Source of the DNA: Hemerocallis citrina
Taxonomy: Eukaryota; Streptophyta; Magnoliopsida; Asparagales; Asphodelaceae
Direction: 5' to 3'
Length of the DNA stretch: 64,000 bases
NCBI GenBank assembly: GCA_017893485.1
Contig: CM030361.1
Location: forward strand, 309,481,724-309,545,723
A model generated the notes under the pieces. That model had not been told where the DNA came from, ran no database searches, and saw only the letters and a program-made list of their open reading frames with translations. This document shows positions 20,981 to 32,707 of this stretch, one piece after another (the stretch's first letter is position 1; each line of letters starts with the position of its first letter). The translations under genes were made by a program, and so were the position numbers.

Positions 20981-22662
20981 AAAATTGAGGAGTCCTACCA
21001 GGTAGGGGGTGACACCATGCTTCACTATTATTTCAAAGATACTGAAATTAAAAGAACAAACAGTCAGACATGCATGAGCAACACATGATCATATAATGAT
21101 AAAGTGTGACTGTAATGTAATTCAAGAGTGATTGCAATGTACAAATAGATAAGTCAAGAAACACCACCATTATTGCCTATTACATTACAACTTGAATACT
21201 TTAACTCAATTACATTACAACTTGAATACTTGAACATCAAATGTAGTAGTATCTGAAAGCCATAATGTAACCACTTACCTGGATCTGGATTACTAGAATG
21301 AACAAGTAAAAATTAAAGCATGTGTCATATACGTGGGAAGTTACACACTCAGTGGCTGTAAAGCCGCAACCCAACTCTCCAATCATAAACTTTAAACAAT
21401 TTAACCTCTTGCCTTCCTTCTCCATTTTTACCACCACACTTTCAAAGAACAGATTGCAGAAGACTTTAACAAAGTAAGGAACATGAAGGAAAGATTCATT
21501 ATGTTGCCTACGAAGCAGAGAACTGCGAGAGTATAATACCTATTTTTTTCTGCTAACAAATTTCAACAGTCAACAAATTAACTTGTGTTTGTAGTGGTTG
21601 GGCGATTCCTAACTTGAATAGCTAATAAATAGAAAATATATAGGGCAACATGAACTAAATAGTAGGCACTATACTAGAATAAATAGTGAAAGAGTGTGCT
21701 TAAAATTGGTCTGTGGGTTCCAAATTGAATAACTGACAAGTAGCAACATGCACTGGGCAAGATGAAGCAATAGTAGGCACTATAGTGGGTTATATACTTA
21801 GTTTCACACCAGACAGAGTTAACTATTGACACCAAGCCAAATCTAATACCTAATATAATCTACCTACCCGAAAATAACATATGTGAAGGGAGGAAATGCA
21901 ACATGTACATGTATTTCTGCCAAACAAATGAACTGAACAGTGCGCAAGGGATATATATTATTAATCATGTCAATGTGGATTTGTAGGAATATAAAAACAT
22001 AAAGGAACTACGAAATGTATCATCGTGTATGGTTCAATACAGTCCAGATACTGGATTGATACAACTCACACCTGGGAGCCATCAGCATATTAGGTTTGGA
22101 TAGACAATGCCAACAATATTCGCAGCCAGGGGTTAGAATCACATTGATTTAGTTCTTAGTAGACCCAAAATTTTGCCATAACTGGTTGGAATGTTCTTAT
22201 CACTTGTGTATTATATAATGCAGATCCACATCAATATCCATAATAGCCATCTTTACTCCTTATTATGATTAAAAATTTCATCAGATTTTTATAGCTTCAT
22301 CTTTGTAGTTTTTTTCTAGTACAAACGTCAAAATCCAACAATACATGTTAAATGTTTCTCTAGCTCAAAACATACACATGGATACAAAACAGGTCCACTA
22401 AAAAACCAGCAGAATTTTTCTTTTAATCTTAATTTAACCACCCTTTTCTTCAGAAAAATCCTACTTTGCTTCTAGGTAGCTTGTAATCATTTCTTACTAG
22501 CCTTGTTGTTTAGGCACAACATGTCAAAAACACACACACTCACACACACATACACTTTTCTAAATAATAACGTAAAAGCTATCCAAAAGCGACGTGTTAA
22601 GTGTTTAAAAGAATTGAAGCTAATAAGATTTTAACACTTACAAGAAGAGACAATCCCGTCTA

Positions 22663-23913
22663 CTATGAATGTCTAACGGAGTCGTCGTTGATGGTATCAC
22701 GTTCGCCGACTCCTTCTTCATTCATCTGACTGGCTCTTGTAATGACTCTATTATTTTGCTGTATAAGGCGAAAATATATACATTATGTTTCCAAATCTTT
22801 AAAAAAAACTTCATTTAAAAATATCACCTCATGCACACATACACAACCAGCAATAAGATAAACAAATTATCAAAAATATTCACGATAGGCAACTTAATAT
22901 AAACTATAACCTGTCTCGGTATGTCATCAGGTTCAGCAACATTCGTTTCCTTAAATAAATGTGTAACTTTTTCTTGAAGTTTTGAGAGTTGCGTCTCGAG
23001 AAAACATATCCTTTCATCTCTGGGATCGGGTTGCGTAGATAATGAAGCACGAGATCGAGAGGGTGTGTTTCTTGATAAAAAATGATATCAGTAACTCTAT
23101 AATTGGTATGTTTCTTGATAAAAACTGATGCTTATATCTAGAAAATAATTGTTAGTTAGAAAAAAAAAACCTAGAAAATTATTGCATATAACTGATATGT
23201 GGATGAACTATCTTGGTCACTCAGTCACAACGATAGACACACGGATAAAGGAATCCTATTAATAAAGGGAAAATGTCTTTTTACTGCACACTACCGTGAG
23301 GCTCCACCTAAACAAGTTCATTGTGCAATGGCAGAATAAAAGATGATAGTGAATCTGTATAAGGTTTATCTCATAATGGATGCCATATATAATTTCATTA
23401 TCAAGTTGTTTGACAATGTTGTGTGAATTGCTAACTTAAACTGACCACGCCTTTAGTACCACAGTATAAGTTGCAGAAGAAATAAAAGATAAATTGATAA
23501 ATATGCGAAAACAATTATAGCATAATTTTGACACTGAAGTGATGAGAATATCAAGTGACTGAAATGATATGTTTGGTAAGTTCTCCATAAAGAAAACAAG
23601 GATCATAGTTTTTTTAGCTTTTCAGCAACTCTTGATGGAGCGTTTAGCTGTAGGACAAAATTCCTCTTATGTGCAAGTTACAATAAATCTCTCAGCAACA
23701 TAAGATAGATACATCCATAAATTAGATAGTGTTGGAGGCTTACGAATAATGTTCTCTAATGTATTTCGTGTTTGTGTTCACCATTTGATAATGGGTTTAA
23801 CATTGCACAAAATTAAATATTACCTTAAGAAGTTCAATGGCTCTACCGCGTGTTGCAGCTGGGATATTTGTCCATCGTGTAGGCTCCCTATTCCTTTGCG
23901 GCATAATTTGAAC
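22663..23913 (-). pseudogene. Exon-like fragments of a transposase-associated protein in the CACTA element
   Basis: Three minus-strand segments have splice-site borders and coding character. Exon A (23824-23913, 30 codons) contains NREPTRWTNIPAATRGRAIE. Exon B (22911-23070) contains PRDERICFLETQLSKLQEKV, a short coiled coil. Exon C (22663-22758) ends in a stop. The style resembles the Transposase_24-type or accessory proteins of plant CACTA elements; that is inference from memory. Splice phase between A and B does not match, so at least one linking exon is missing or lost. Surrounding DNA up to 25180 shows no further recognisable exon. The 154-residue minus frame at 25180-25644 runs through the right terminus and is unlikely to be a protein. 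Confidence 0.4.
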
Positions 23914-25529
23914 CTGTTGACAAAAAAGGACATAACAGTTATACAATACAAATGATACCGATAAGGAAATGAGTAGTATCTGACAGTGAATAACTTAAAC
24001 AAGGAAATGACTAGTACTGTTGTCCTTTCTCTCTAATGGAATAACTTAGACAAAATTATGCTTATAAATCTGATAAGATTATATAGATTAAGCAACTTGA
24101 TATCCAATTGCCTGAGAGAGAATAAAATCTTATTTGCTACTCAAACCTCGATTAGATATAGAAATCAGATTCAAGTTTGAATGGTCATTCGCATCGACCA
24201 TAAGTATAATTATACTACATTGTGTACATAGACAATCACTAAAATTTGTCCTTTATTATGTTGTAGATATATTTATCATTTGTTACAAAGCATAAACTAT
24301 ATTTGAAAACATTTCTAATTTCTTTTTTCCAGTTATCATGATGTAAAAAAGGATGGAACTACCGAATGCGATACACATGTGATAAGTTTGCACTTAATTT
24401 GAATTAGAAAATGACAGATGTGATGGAGAACAACAACAAATTCATAAATTTCGGAGACCAATTAAACTAAGTAATTGCACAATATATGTGTCCCTTGCAC
24501 TGACAACAGATATGATGAAATACCACCTCTATTAATTAAGAATCTAGATATTCTAGATAAAATACAAACAACTAAAAGTGGCAATACATAACAACTAAAA
24601 AAATAAAATTTCTAACACTGCTGTATTAATATTGACTTAAGACCTCACCCTGATATGCACACTCACCAAAGGAACTTACAAACACAAACAATCATTAAAA
24701 AAACTGAAGACGCTCTCAGCCTACCAATATTTCCCACATTTACTTGTGTCATAACATGCACAAAAGAAAACTCCAACACTGAAAACTACTTCCACTAATC
24801 GACCCAAAAATAGGTATAAACTTGCCCACAACCCATATAAGTTATTAACTAACTAAAAGTGCAATTCATAAATCTGACATCCAATCCCTTCTTTTTTTCC
24901 CCTTTTTTTAAAAAAAATTCAAGGCACAATCCATTCCCCTTATTCAACTAATATAAACAGCAAACATTAGCAGATAAGAATAAACCAAAGTAACTGACCA
25001 GTATGAGGGTAGTGAATCTAACGATCCTACACTTCAAAAATGAAAAAGATGTAAAGGGAAAAAATCAGATTACTATAGTCGATTAACAAAATTAAAAGAA
25101 ACTCAGAAAAACCACAACACAGATTAACAAATCGTTGTTCATCTTTGGTTTATATTAATAAAGAGGGTTTATAGAATTATTACCTAGGGTTTATGAAGAG
25201 AGCGATTGAGGATGACGACGAAAGGGCGATGACGACGACGGCGCCAAATGCGATTGCGAACGGCTGCGGCGAGCAAACTACGGCGAGCAAACTGAACGGG
25301 TGCGAAATCGAAGAGGGAAAGCGAAGATTAAATTGGGTTTCGGAGAGATCGAGGGCGACAATGGAAAGAGGGATCAAATTAGCGGAATAACGAAGGAGGG
25401 AAATAGGGTTTGGGGGGATTCGGCGCGAAGTGAGAAAATAGGAAGTAGGGTTTTGGGGGAAGCGGCGCGAAGAGCGAAAGAGAGAAAGGGACGTGAGGAA
25501 ATTGGGTTGGGGCATAATAATAGGCAACA

Positions 25530-25610
25530 AAGCCCGGCGTTTGTAAATAAACGTTGGAGATTGCTTCCAACCTGCTGGCGCTCTTCCCAAACGCCGGGGT
25601 ATATACGCCT
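25530..25610. repeat. Right subterminal inverted motifs of the CACTA element
   Basis: CCGGCGTTTGTAAATAAACG and CCCAAACGCCGGGG mirror the left subterminal motifs in inverted orientation. Confidence 0.7.
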
Positions 25611-25636
25611 TAATTCCCATATCTTTAGTAGTGCAC

Positions 25637-26189
25637 ATCCGCATTCAATACAATATAAGTTATTTATATGCCGTTGTTTCTAATAGCGGCATATGTATGA
25701 TTTTTTTTTTCTTCGTGAATAACAGCATCAATTCACTTCTTCCCAATCGTGAACTCTCTGACTTTGAAAAAAATTGCAAGTGCGAAAACATCATATTACT
25801 TATGCTGCTCTTTCCAAGAACGACATTCTCATTATTAATTTTTTTTTTCTTCCGAAAAGCGGCATCAGTTATAATAGTGATTGCATATAAATAGTGGTTA
25901 TCTCTTCTCCTCCCCCCTTTCACTTTAGATTTATTTCTCCACGCTCCGGAACCCAAAAACCAAAACCCCTAACACCCAACATCCCACACATGTTTCCTTT
26001 CAAACTTCATATCTCATACATCCCTCTTCCTCTCGTACTGTTTTTTTTAAATATACAGATGCCGCTATTGAAAATAATGGTATATAAATAACCTATGTCG
26101 TTATTTTTAATAGCGGTTAATGCTAACATATCCAAAGGGTAAATTTTTTCGAAAGTTGTTGAGTACGGAAAAAAATTCACCAAAATACC
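25637..26189. other. Non-coding DNA with hairpin-forming GCCGCTATT repeats
   Basis: The motif GCCGCTATTRRAAATAA, followed by CATATAA or similar, occurs at 20099 (plus), in inverted orientation at 25654-25692, and again plus at 26058, where it is followed by its own inverted half (TAATAGCGG). These copies bracket the CACTA element and suggest an older transposon, split by it. No gene is seen. Confidence 0.5.
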
Positions 26190-26204
26190 CCATCCTCATA
26201 TTGT

Positions 26205-28721
26205 TTTTTGATGGAAACGGATAGAGTCTCTCGACTCCAGCCACATCAAAGCATATATATAAATAATGAAATAAAGTACATAGCTAAGTTTTACAAGCGG
26301 TAAAACACGAAAAGAACTCATAATTACAACCAAAACGGGAGCGCTCTACAGAGAAAGACGAAGAACCGGCCTAGAGAAGGGCAGCGAGGAGCGGAAAGAA
26401 GGCATTGAAATCCTGCTAACAGCGCTGGCTCCCCACCGAAAAGCCAATCCGAGTTATGCGAACAGGAAAACAGCAGCAGTGGAGTCCATAACCGAGAGTG
26501 AAGGGATGACCCAATCGCGATAATGAAGGCCATGGGAGGGAGTGCTTGATCCAGGAGACGGATCCCCTGAAGCTCAAACAAGGAGCCCCTGAACATAGGC
26601 CTCCCTCATTGGCAACCAACAAACAATCCAATCAAAATAATGAGTAACAACCACACTTAAAAGCATACAAGCCAGGGAAAATTAAACTATAGCCTCCCAA
26701 AAATATAAACATCAGAGAAGAGACCCAATCAATCACAGGTAAGCAAAACAGAACAAAGTAGGGGAAATGCTATTAGATTAGCTTAACGAAGATACAATAA
26801 GATTCGTCTAGAAAGCCGCCGAACATGGCAACAAACGAAACATAACGTGATACACACTCAGAGGATGTGATACCACCAAAAAAAGCCAGGCTACCTGGAA
26901 CCAGTTTGAAGCTCAACAATCATCTCAGTAGAGGCTAATCAAAAACTACCACCAAACCAATAGTAGCAAAGGGCAAAGAGTGAAAGACTGAGCTACAACC
27001 TCCCAGGCCAAGCACTGATTTGCTAAAGAAAGGAAGTGATGCTATAACACCACCAAAAACTACTTAGCCCCAAAATACCACCAAAACGAGCATCAAACCT
27101 GTAAGATAAATAGAGGTGAGAAACTGATCCACACAGAAAGCTACAGACAGAAAGTAAGAGAAAATCAGAAAAGCGAATTAAAGAGTTAATGCTTGCAGAT
27201 TAGTAAGACAGAGAAAAGAATCTTTCAATTTTTGGCGGTCCACGGAAGTCCTGCCTTTATAACAAGGGCTAGCGCTCCAGAGATCGAATAAATACAAGAA
27301 ACCGTCAATAATAGTCATGGGAGGGGAGCAAAGGTGGTTAAACACACGCTGGTTTCTTTCTTTCCAAATAATCCAAATAATAATATGTATCGATAAATTC
27401 CAAGCATTATTGAAACGAGCATCCGATGGTTTAAGGGACCACACTTCGGCTAAAGAGGGGGGAGTGGACCCTGTATTCCACGCTAGAGCCCAAATCCTCC
27501 ATAAAGGGAGAATGGAATGGCAGTGAATGAAAAGATGATTAGGATCCTCAGGGTGATGAGCACAAAGAGCGCAAAGTTGGCCCCAAGCTAAATTCCTTCT
27601 ATTGAGAACATCAACAGTGAGAAGTTTACCTTGGCTGACAAGCCAAGAGTGAATCTTCACTTTAAGGGGAGAGGCAGATTCCCAAATACGGTTCGAAACC
27701 GGGGAACGGGCACCTCTAGAGTTAATGAAGTTGTAGAAAGATTTCACCGAAAAAATGCCCGAAGCACTCCATCGCCAAGCTATACCCTCGGTAGCTTTCC
27801 ATTCGAAATTATTGATAAGAGAGGTGAGTTCATTGAAAAGCTCAGCCAGGTGAGGAGATAAATTAATGGTAAATGGGATGCACCAATGATGCACACCGTC
27901 AATAAGGGAGAAGGAATCTGCCACTGTAGCAGTGGGGTTAGAGGCCAGATCAAACAAAGAGGGAAAACGGGAGGAGAGTTTGATGTGACCGATCCATAGG
28001 TCGGTCCAGAATTGAGCCTTAGACCCATCAGCACAGATACGATAGGTGCTACAGTGAAACGCTGCAGAGGCTTTCCAGACTCCTTTCCAGAAAGGAGAAG
28101 CTCGACGATACACAGTCGCAGAGAAATCCCACCAACGATAATTACCATGGTTATAATCTTTGATGCACCGAATCCAAGGAAGGTTGTCACGGGTGTGGAG
28201 TTTTCACAGCCATTTACCTAGGAGGGCGATGTTGTGATCTCTGAGATCCAGCACACCTAGACCCCCTTCGGATTTGGAAGTGCAAACCATTTTCCATTGA
28301 CAAAGGTGAGAACCGGGTTTGAAAGTAGGTGATCCACACCAGAAAAAATTGCTTCTGATTTGATCAAGCCTTTTGATAACCCAAGAGGGAATGAAAAAGA
28401 AGGACATATAATAAAGAGGCATAACTGATAAAACCGAGTTAACGAGAATAAGTCTCCCGCCTCGGGAAAGAAATTTTCCAGACCACACATTGAGCCTGGA
28501 TTCCACTTTATCTATAAGCGGAAACCAATCCGCTCGATGCAAATTACCCCATCTAAGGGGAATACCAAGATAGGTGATAGGGAAGGACGCTGCAGGACAG
28601 TTAAAGAAGTTAGAAATCTCGGTCTGACGATTGGGTGTACCCCCAAACCATAGGACCGAGGATTTCTGGAAATTGATTGATAGACCCGAGGCATATTCAA
28701 AGCAGTAAATTGATCGACCAA
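26205..28721 (-). mobile_element. 5'-truncated LINE (L1-type) on the minus strand
   Basis: A 15-bp target duplication, CCATCCTCATATTGT, flanks the element at 26190-26204 and 28722-28736. The left end begins with a short T run (a poly-A tail on the minus strand). The coding part starts abruptly inside the reverse transcriptase domain, as expected for incomplete target-primed reverse transcription. The stretch 26205-27177 is its 3' untranslated region. It lies only about 70 bp upstream of the SF1 TATA box. Confidence 0.92.
27178..28721 (-). pseudogene. LINE ORF2 remnant: C-terminal RT and zf-RVT
   Basis: Reading leftward, the frame opens within the RT thumb region (EYASGLSINFQKS, TYLGIPL, SRGGRLILVNSVL), typical of plant L1 elements. 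It ends in a zf-RVT domain (SPLKVKIHSWL; C-A-L-C followed by H and C in CAHHPEDPNHLFIHC). Both halves are in the same frame, interrupted by a single TGA at 28204-28206 after GKWL, probably a Trp-to-stop change. Endonuclease and the catalytic YADD region are missing through 5' truncation. The copy cannot move on its own. Confidence 0.9.
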
Positions 28722-28791
28722 CCATCCTCATATTGTATATGCAAGAAAAAAACAAATACGATAACCCAATAACCCGTACCCGATCCGCTTC

Positions 28792-28800
28792 TATATAAAT
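28792..28800 (+). promoter_or_regulatory. TATA box of the SF1 gene
   Basis: TATATAAAT lies 55 bp before the ATG and is followed by a CT-rich leader (CTTCCTCTCTTTCTCTCTTT), a common plant 5' UTR. The LINE insertion ends 55 bp upstream (target duplication to 28736), so only a short stretch of the original proximal promoter remains attached. Confidence 0.65.
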
Positions 28801-28846
28801 AAACCCCCACCCGTCTACCTTCCTCTCTTTCTCTCTTTAAAATCTA

Positions 28847-30979
28847 ATGGAAGAAGTCTCCACCCAAACCCTAGAAACCCTAGATCCCCAATTCCCTCAA
28901 ACTCCAGAAACCCTAGATCCCCAATTCCCCCAAACCATAGATCCACCCCAACCCCAGAACAGCGGCGGAGAGGATGAAACGGCTGCCGCCAACAACAACG
29001 GACGCCGGCGGCGCCGGAGCCGGTGGGACCCGCAGCCGGATGAGCCGGAGCCGGACCCGAACCCGAAGCGGAAGTCGCGGTGGGCCCAGGACGACGAGCC
29101 GAAACCCTTAATCCAACTCCCCGATTTCATGAAGGACTTCGCCGCCGACATCGACCCTGAGGTCCAGTCCCTCAACGTACGCCTCCTCGAGATCAGCCGC
29201 CTCCTCCAGTCCGGCCTCCCCCTCGACGACCCCCGCCCCGAAGGCGCCCGCTCCCCCTCCCCCGAACCCCTCTACGACAACCTCGGCATCCGCATCAACA
29301 CCCGCGAGTTCCGCGCAAGAGAGCGGCTCAATCGAGAAAGGCAAGAGATTATAAGTGAGCTGATTCGGAAAAACCCGGCCTTTCGACCGCCTGCGGATTA
29401 TCGCCCTCCGAAACTGCAGAAGAAGCTCTACATTCCGATGAAGGAGTACCCGGGGTACAACTTCATTGGACTGATTATCGGGCCGAGGGGGAACACTCAG
29501 AAGAGGATGGAGAAGGAGACTGGGGCGAAGATTGTGATTCGTGGGAAGGGGTCGATTAAGGAAGGGAGGTTGCAGCAGAAGAGGGATTACAAGCCGGACC
29601 CGTATGAGAATGAGGATTTGCATGTGTTGGTTGAGGCCGACACGCAGGAGGCGCTGGACGCGGCTGCCGGGATGGTGGAGAAGCTGCTGCAGCCGGTGGA
29701 CGAGGGGTTGAATGAGCATAAAAGGCAGCAGTTGAGGGAGCTCGCTGCGTTGAATGGGACAATTAGGGACGACGAGTTTTGTAGGTTGTGTGGGGAGCCC
29801 GGGCACCGGCAGTTTGCGTGTCCGGCGAGGATGAGCACGTTTAAGAGCGATGTGTTGTGTAAGTATTGTGGGGATGGAGGGCATCCGTCGATTGATTGTC
29901 CGGTGAAGGGGACGACTGGGAAGAAAATGGATGATGAGTATCAGAACTTTTTGGCTGAGCTTGGGGGTGCTGCACCGGAGTCGCAAACGAAGCAGGGGTC
30001 GGCCGCCGCATTGCTGTTGATGGGTTCGGGTACAGCGGGGACTAATCCTCCATGGGCTGGGGGAGGTAGTAGTGGCGGTAGTACTGAAAATGCTGTCAAG
30101 AAAGAATACGACGAAACGAATCTGTACATTGGGTATCTTCCTCCGACATTAGATGATGAAGGGCTGATAAGGCTGTTCTCGCCCTTTGGCGAAATTGTAA
30201 TGGCTAAGGTTGTTAAGGATAGGATCACTGGATTGAGCAAAGGATATGGGTTTGTCAAGTACTCTGATGTGTCGCAGGCGAACCAAGCGATTGCTAGTAT
30301 GCATAGTTATAATCTTGAAGGTAGAGTTATAGCAGTGAGAGTTGCAGGTAAGCCACCTCAGCCAACGGTGCCGCCTGGCCCACCGCCTCCGATGGGTGTT
30401 CCTACTTATCCTGTTCCAAATGGATCGACCGGTGGATACCCTTCTCAGCAGTATATGATCGGTGGTCCTGTTGCAAACCCGCAACCTCCTCCACCCGGGA
30501 GTTATGGTGCAGCTTCAGTTCCATGGGGTCCGCCCGTTCCTCCCCCTCCTCCGTATGCGCAGTATGCTCAGTATCCGTTGCCACCGCCACCCCCTGGTTC
30601 TAGCATGTATTCTCATGTTCCCCCTCCTTATGGGGTTCAATACCCACCTCCACCACCACCACCACCGCAGGTTTCTCAAACTGTGGCTTCGAGCGAAGCA
30701 ATGCAGAACTATCCTCCACCTCCAATGCCTAACAATATGTATGGTAGTGTTCCGCCTCCGTATCCTCCTCCTATGGGCTATTCACCTTATTATGCTTCAG
30801 GCTCTCCAGCACCGCCGCCGCCTCCAACCAATGACATCTCACAGGGCATTGCTAATGCACCATGGGCATCAAACCCACCTCCTCAGCCACCGCCGACTCA
30901 GCCAGCATCATCTTCAGAGCAACCAGCTGCTCAAGGTGGTGATACAGAGTATGAGAGGTTCATGTCCGAGATGAAGTGA
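28847..30979 (+). CDS. SF1: Splicing factor 1 / branchpoint-binding protein homolog (plant type with RRM)
   Basis: The frame encodes 710 residues without introns. SF1 binds the intron branchpoint sequence and cooperates with U2AF65 during early spliceosome assembly in the nucleus. Near 53-61 and 74-79 lie two Arg/Lys-rich RSRW motifs, the type that binds the U2AF UHM. SPSP at 136-139 matches the conserved phosphorylated motif of animal SF1. The KH-QUA2 domain spans about 190-285 ([12 protein letters not shown]), followed by CCHC knuckles C312-C315-H320-C325 and C338-C341-H346-C351. An RRM occupies 425-500 (RNP2 LYIGYL, RNP1 KGYGFVKY), which animal and yeast SF1 lack but plant SF1 has. Residues 500-690 are Pro/Gly/Tyr-rich. 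Arabidopsis SF1 is about 800 residues, so this one is somewhat shorter. The ATG follows a normal TATA box and leader. No lesion is seen; it should be functional. Confidence 0.96.
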   Translation: MEEVSTQTLETLDPQFPQTPETLDPQFPQTIDPPQPQNSGGEDETAAANNNGRRRRRSRWDPQPDEPEPDPNPKRKSRWAQDDEPKPLIQLPDFMKDFAADIDPEVQSLNVRLLEISRLLQSGLPLDDPRPEGARSPSPEPLYDNLGIRINTREFRARERLNRERQEIISELIRKNPAFRPPADYRPPKLQKKLYIPMKEYPGYNFIGLIIGPRGNTQKRMEKETGAKIVIRGKGSIKEGRLQQKRDYKPDPYENEDLHVLVEADTQEALDAAAGMVEKLLQPVDEGLNEHKRQQLRELAALNGTIRDDEFCRLCGEPGHRQFACPARMSTFKSDVLCKYCGDGGHPSIDCPVKGTTGKKMDDEYQNFLAELGGAAPESQTKQGSAAALLLMGSGTAGTNPPWAGGGSSGGSTENAVKKEYDETNLYIGYLPPTLDDEGLIRLFSPFGEIVMAKVVKDRITGLSKGYGFVKYSDVSQANQAIASMHSYNLEGRVIAVRVAGKPPQPTVPPGPPPPMGVPTYPVPNGSTGGYPSQQYMIGGPVANPQPPPPGSYGAASVPWGPPVPPPPPYAQYAQYPLPPPPPGSSMYSHVPPPYGVQYPPPPPPPPQVSQTVASSEAMQNYPPPPMPNNMYGSVPPPYPPPMGYSPYYASGSPAPPPPPTNDISQGIANAPWASNPPPQPPPTQPASSSEQPAAQGGDTEYERFMSEMK

Positions 30980-31003
30980 TGCTGTATGTATGGAGCTTGA
31001 TGG

Positions 31004-31240
31004 GTAAGTCTTATGATTGCCTATTTCCATTGTTTCATATGAACTTTTCCAGCACTGTCTTGAAATTTTGAAGCATGTTGCATATGAACTTATTTTGTTA
31101 CTGTTAATTTGATCTATGCTAGCGTGAATTACTTTTGACTATAATGCCTTGCCTCAAAGCTTTGAAGGCTGCTTTTCAAAATTCATGTATCGCCATCTAG
31201 TGATCTAAATTATGTTGATGTTTGATTTTTCTTTTGACAG
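31004..31240 (+). other. Intron in the SF1 3' UTR
   Basis: A GTAAGT donor lies 25 bp after the SF1 stop codon, and a pyrimidine-rich acceptor (TTTTTCTTTTGACAG) ends at 31240. Because the junction would be less than 50 nt after the stop, it should not trigger nonsense-mediated decay. A second acceptor-like site (TCAATTGCAG) lies near 31360. Confidence 0.6.
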
Positions 31241-31909
31241 GCTTAGGGTTACTTGGAGCTATTATGTGCCTGATTTATTTTGTCTTGCTATGATTACAAC
31301 TAGTTGGAAGTTTGGGAACTCACATCTTTAACCTTACTCTAGTATTGTGTCAATTGCAGAGACCGTTGGGCTGACTGAGAGAACTTTTCATTTACATATG
31401 GTAGCTGGATGTATTTGGTTATTCTATTTCCAGTTCTTACCTTTACTGCAGGGCGAATTTCTGCCACCAACATGCATGGGGTGTTCATTTCTTTTTTATC
31501 TACCTTTTGGTGACAACTATTTTAAACCAGCTTACTAATAACTCTATGTTTGTGGTTTTATTTGTTTTTTCCTTAGCTGGATAATCTGTCTTATTTTTAG
31601 TTTATTGTGTTGCTATTGGTTCTTATCTGTTTTGTTCTCATGAGCCGGTGCTGGCCAATGGATACATCATACATAGTTTCAGGGTTACAAAGGCCTTATC
31701 TTCATATTAGGTATGTGATCAATCATGTAGGTGGATGCTAATGCATTATTCTGTTTGCTCTTATTTTGTTCACCAATAGTTACTTTGATTTTCTTCACAA
31801 GTTTTTATGTCACAGGCAAGAGAATTGAAAGTGTGTCTGGTATCAATGTATGTAAATTAGTTATGATCATCTTGAATATATGCTCTGTTTTTGCAGTTTT
31901 TTCATGCTA

Positions 31910-32179
31910 TGTTTGGGAACAAAGTTTAGGGTAACCGGAGTTATCTCTCATAACTTCAGAAAATTCTTGTTATCCTTACTTTAACAATGCTCGGGAGTAA
32001 TTTTGGAGTTAAGATAACTATAATTATCTCAACCCCAAAAGATGAGAAAACTATGGTTTACTTCCCTCTTACATATTTTTTTCCGTTAACTTTGAAGATG
32101 ACATTAAGGTGGGGGTAAAGGGAGGGTAACCAAAGTTAGCATACCCTGTACATCCAAAGTTAAGATAACTTCCCAAACA
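31910..32179. mobile_element. MITE-like element, 270 bp
   Basis: The ends TGTTTGGGAA (31910) and TTCCCAAACA (32170) are perfect inverted repeats, and subterminal sequences (GGGTAACC, AGTTATCT) are also mirrored. No clear target duplication was found, so superfamily is open. Confidence 0.55.
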
Positions 32180-32361
32180 GGGCCTCAATCTTTATGTGTT
32201 AATTTTTGGTTGGGTAAGTTTCAATTATATAGCATATACAGTATTTTTGACTGACCATGAAGTCAAATTGAAACCACAGATGTTATGAAAGTTCCATTTG
32301 CAACTTGTTCTATAATAACAAACCTTATGCTTCCAAGATAGTTAATATTCTGAGAGGACAC

Positions 32362-32707
32362 TTGGGGCTGTTTGGTTAGACCGAAAATAGATGGAATTAT
32401 AGAAAGTGAGGCCAACTCTCGCATTTAACTTCCTACTCTAATGCGTTCCATTCAATCTATATTAACCCATTACCTCCTATAAAAAATTCTAAAGTTCTAG
32501 CATCACTCTATTCAATCAAGGCTTTAGAATTCCATTTGAAACTATTTTTAGGTTGACCCCCACAAAGATCCAATATTGGTCAAATTTTCAAACCAATAAA
32601 GAAAATGAGAACAAGCAACTTGCAAAATTTAGTGGGGCCTGTATGTACTTGGAATCCACCAAATTTCACTTCCTCATTTTTCATTGTTTCCAACCAAACT
32701 GCCCCAA
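32362..32707. mobile_element. MITE-like element, about 346 bp
   Basis: Left end TTGGGGCTGTTTGGTTAGA and right end CAACCAAACTGCCCCAA are near-perfect inverted repeats. The internal DNA is non-coding. A target duplication is not evident. Confidence 0.6.

Larger units (their letters stand above)
20303..25633. mobile_element. CACTA (En/Spm-type) DNA transposon, 5.3 kb
   Basis: The termini are CACTACAAA... at 20303 and ...TTTAGTAGTG at 25633, inverted copies of the CACTA hallmark. The 3-bp duplication CAC flanks it at 20300-20302 and 25634-25636, the TSD size of this superfamily. Both ends carry subterminal repeats based on GGCGTTT/AAACGCC. No DDE transposase was found, but minus-strand exon-like fragments of an accessory-type protein are present, so this copy is probably non-autonomous. 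Confidence 0.85.

Noticed and set aside
25180..25644. 154-residue minus-strand frame at the CACTA right end
   Set aside because: It runs across the terminal inverted repeat into flanking DNA; it is more likely leader sequence of the element's own transcript.
29108..29986. 292-residue minus-strand frame opposite SF1
   Set aside because: The plus strand carries a fully conserved SF1 with all domains; the minus frame is a GC-rich shadow.
30462..30974. 170-residue second plus-strand frame in SF1 (His/Leu-rich)
   Set aside because: It is an alternative frame of the Pro-rich C-terminus; no start context or family supports it.
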